From Fluviibacter sp039805725 (GTDB taxonomy: Bacteria; Pseudomonadota; Gammaproteobacteria; Burkholderiales; Rhodocyclaceae), in assembly GCA_039805725.1 (NCBI GenBank), contig JBDLTT010000039.1:1-25189 (forward strand): 25,189 nt of DNA. The letters run 5' to 3'. Made by a program: the position numbers and the translations under genes. Shown piece after piece: positions 23,605 to 25,189 of the stretch; the first letter of the stretch is position 1; each line of letters starts with the position of its first letter. The notes below the pieces were generated by a model. The model was not told the DNA's origin. It searched no databases and was given only the letters and a program-made list of their open reading frames with translations.

Positions 23605-23621
23605 TGGCATGAATCCTGCTT
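23605..23621 (+). promoter_or_regulatory. Sigma54 (-24/-12) promoter of glnA
   Basis: TGGCATG-AATC-CTGCTT follows the sigma54 consensus TGGCACG-N4-TTGCWT with the invariant GG (23606-23607) and GC (23618-23619) exactly ten bases apart. Transcription should begin near 23630, leaving a leader of about 67 bases with AGGAGA before the glnA ATG. With the two NtrC-like sites upstream this predicts activation under nitrogen limitation. Confidence 0.8.
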
Positions 23622-23696
23622 AAAAGGCAGGGCAACGATTTTTCTTGTTTCTGCATATCTAGATCGCCTCGGGCGGTCGCAATTAGGAGAGCTGTT

Positions 23697-25109
23697 ATGA
23701 CCACCGTGCAAGACGTCCTGAAGCTGGTCAAGGACAACGACGTCAAGTTCGTCGACTTCCGTTTTACCGATACTCGTGGCAAAGAGCAGCACGTCGGCGT
23801 GCCAATTAGCCAGTTCAGCGAAGAGAGATTCGAAGAGGGTCAGGCCTTCGACGGCTCGTCGATCGCCGGTTGGAAGGGCATTCAAGCCTCCGACATGCTG
23901 CTGATTCCGGATCCGGCCTCGGCCTACATCGACCCGTTCTACGATGAAACCACCCTGGTCCTGACCTGTGACGTGGTGGAGCCGACCGATGGCAAGGGTT
24001 ACGACCGTGACCCGCGTTCGATCGCCAAGCGCGCGGAAGCCTACCTGAAGAGCTCGGGTATCGGCGACACCGCTTTCTTCGGCCCGGAACCGGAATTTTT
24101 CATTTTTGATTCGGTCGAGTGGAAGACCGACATGTCGGGCACCTTCGTGAAGATCTTCTCGGAAGAAGCGGCCTGGTCGTCGGATGCCAAGATCGAGGGT
24201 GGCAATACCGGCCACCGTCCGGGCGTCAAGGGTGGCTACTTCCCGGTTGCGCCAGTGGATAGTTTCAACGATATCCGTACCGCCATGTGTAACGCGCTGG
24301 AAGCCTGTGGCGTTGAAGTCGAGGTGCACCACCACGAAGTGGCGACCGCTGGTCAGAACGAAATCGGTACCAAGTTCGACACGCTGGTGCGTCGCGCCGA
24401 CAAGACGCAGGTGCTGAAGTACGTCGTGCTTAACGTCGCACACCAGTATGGCAAGACCGCTACCTTTATGCCGAAGCCGATCGTTGGTGACAATGGTTCG
24501 GGCATGCACGTCCACCAGTCGATCTGGAAGGACGGCAAAAACCTGTTTGCCGGTGATCAGTACGCTGGCCTCTCGGAGACCGCCCTCTACTACATCGGCG
24601 GCATCATCAAGCACGCCAAGGCGCTCAACGCCATCACCAACCCGGGCACGAACTCGTACAAGCGCCTGGTACCGGGATTCGAGGCGCCGATCAACCTCGC
24701 CTACTCGGCGCGCAACCGCTCGGCGGCGATCCGCATTCCCTACGTGCCGAACCCGAAGGGCCGCCGCATCGAGGTGCGCTTCCCGGACAGCACGGCCAAC
24801 CCGTATCTCTGCTTTGCGGCGATGCTCATGGCCGGCCTGGACGGCGTGAAGAACAAGATTCACCCGGGCGACCCCGCGGACAAGGACCTCTACGACCTCG
24901 AGCCCGAGGAAGCGGCGAAGGTCCCGCATCCCTGCGCGTCGCTGGACGAGGCGCTCGACCACCTCGACAAGGACCGTGCCTTCCTCACCAAGGGCGGCGT
25001 GTTCACCAACGACATGATCGACGGCTACATCGCGCTGAAGATGGAAGAGGTCACGCGCTTCCGCATGACGACGCACCCGGTCGAGTACGACATGTACTAC
25101 AGCCTGTAA
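23697..25109 (+). CDS. glnA: Glutamine synthetase, type I
   Basis: GlnA makes glutamine from glutamate, ammonia and ATP as a dodecamer. At 470 residues it matches the GSI-beta length. Motifs include FDGSSIAGWKGIQASDM, GPEPEFFIFD, NGSGMHVHQS, NPGTNSYKRLVPGFEAP and DLYDLEPEE, whose Tyr corresponds to the adenylylation site, so control by GlnE is expected. AGGAGA precedes the ATG. Codon use changes sharply inside the gene. Leucine is CTG 11 times and CTT once before about residue 290, with no CTC, but CTC is used for 11 of 16 afterwards, and Arg shifts from mainly CGT to CGC. The protein remains intact and well conserved across the change. Confidence 0.97.
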   Translation: MTTVQDVLKLVKDNDVKFVDFRFTDTRGKEQHVGVPISQFSEERFEEGQAFDGSSIAGWKGIQASDMLLIPDPASAYIDPFYDETTLVLTCDVVEPTDGKGYDRDPRSIAKRAEAYLKSSGIGDTAFFGPEPEFFIFDSVEWKTDMSGTFVKIFSEEAAWSSDAKIEGGNTGHRPGVKGGYFPVAPVDSFNDIRTAMCNALEACGVEVEVHHHEVATAGQNEIGTKFDTLVRRADKTQVLKYVVLNVAHQYGKTATFMPKPIVGDNGSGMHVHQSIWKDGKNLFAGDQYAGLSETALYYIGGIIKHAKALNAITNPGTNSYKRLVPGFEAPINLAYSARNRSAAIRIPYVPNPKGRRIEVRFPDSTANPYLCFAAMLMAGLDGVKNKIHPGDPADKDLYDLEPEEAAKVPHPCASLDEALDHLDKDRAFLTKGGVFTNDMIDGYIALKMEEVTRFRMTTHPVEYDMYYSL

Positions 25110-25130
25110 CCGGCGCGCCGTTGCACGCGG

Positions 25131-25160
25131 GAAGGGGCGGGCCGGGCGGTCCGCCCCTTC
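25131..25160 (+). terminator. Hairpin terminator after glnA
   Basis: GAAGGGGCGG (25131-25140) pairs perfectly with CCGCCCCTTC (25151-25160) across a ten-base loop, 21 bases after the glnA stop. The following GGCTTTGCGGGGCTTTGC is only weakly T-rich, so termination strength is uncertain. The very high GC matches the 3' part of glnA rather than the rest of the window. Confidence 0.65.
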
Positions 25161-25189
25161 GGCTTTGCGGGGCTTTGCACTACACTCGG

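Noticed and set aside
23598..25076. A 492-codon open frame on the strand opposite glnA
   Set aside because: It is a shadow produced by the strong codon bias of glnA. It has no signal, domain or ribosome site, and its composition is an unnatural mix of Val, Arg and His.
1..25189. Insertion sequences, prophage genes, CRISPR arrays or toxin-antitoxin pairs
   Set aside because: I found no transposase, integrase, spaced repeat array or recognisable toxin or antitoxin on either strand. The only repeats seen are the ones listed.

Overview
The window reads as chromosomal DNA of a Gram-negative proteobacterium, gamma- or betaproteobacterial. The evidence is the housekeeping run tRNA-Gln / prs / rplY / pth / ychF, a tripartite RND pump with an outer-membrane lipoprotein, a GluQ-type Glu-Q-tRNA(Asp) synthetase, a YbhP/ClsB pair, and a glnA promoter that looks NtrC/sigma54-dependent. 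I cannot name a genus. Most of the window is moderately GC-rich. Positions about 2620-5160 are more AT-rich, and the last ~600 bp are clearly more GC-rich.

Layout. (1) 14-2619: tRNA-Gln(UUG) with its own terminator, then prs, rplY (bL25) with a terminator, and pth. (2) 2620-12290: about 9.6 kb separates pth from ychF, genes that are neighbours in many proteobacteria. The block starts with a tight six-gene forward run: winged-helix regulator, glycine-zipper protein, FabI enoyl-ACP reductase, RRM-like mini-protein, a disordered exported protein and a small exported protein. A convergent RND efflux operon follows on the minus strand (adaptor, pump, OprM-like channel; transcribed 11796 to 5537), then a second RRM-like mini-protein. 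(3) 12290-15732: ychF, a SYLF-domain protein, nudC and an EamA-type transporter, all forward with short gaps. (4) 15734-15774: a perfect 19-bp-arm inverted repeat between convergent units. (5) 15799-17513 (minus): cytochrome b561 and two YceI paralogues. (6) gluQ forward, its stop directly abutting the stop of the next unit. (7) 18521-22082 (minus): rhodanese, nadA, a YbhP-like EEP-family protein and ClsB-like cardiolipin synthase. (8) 22226-23476: a CDF metal transporter with a His-rich N-terminus and an extra C-terminal region. (9) glnA, preceded by two NtrC-like palindromes and a -24/-12 promoter, followed by a hairpin near the window end.

Most genes are core functions: PRPP synthesis, translation, NAD synthesis and turnover, nitrogen assimilation and phospholipid synthesis. 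The accessory material is the block between pth and ychF. It joins a complete FabI and small envelope and RNA-binding proteins to a multidrug-type efflux system. The six-gene run is the best candidate here for an undescribed functional unit, but any joint function is inference. Two other points stand out: the glnA control region, whose geometry resembles the enterobacterial glnAp2 layout, and an abrupt codon-usage switch inside glnA near 24,550-24,570, which suggests recombination or an assembly join.
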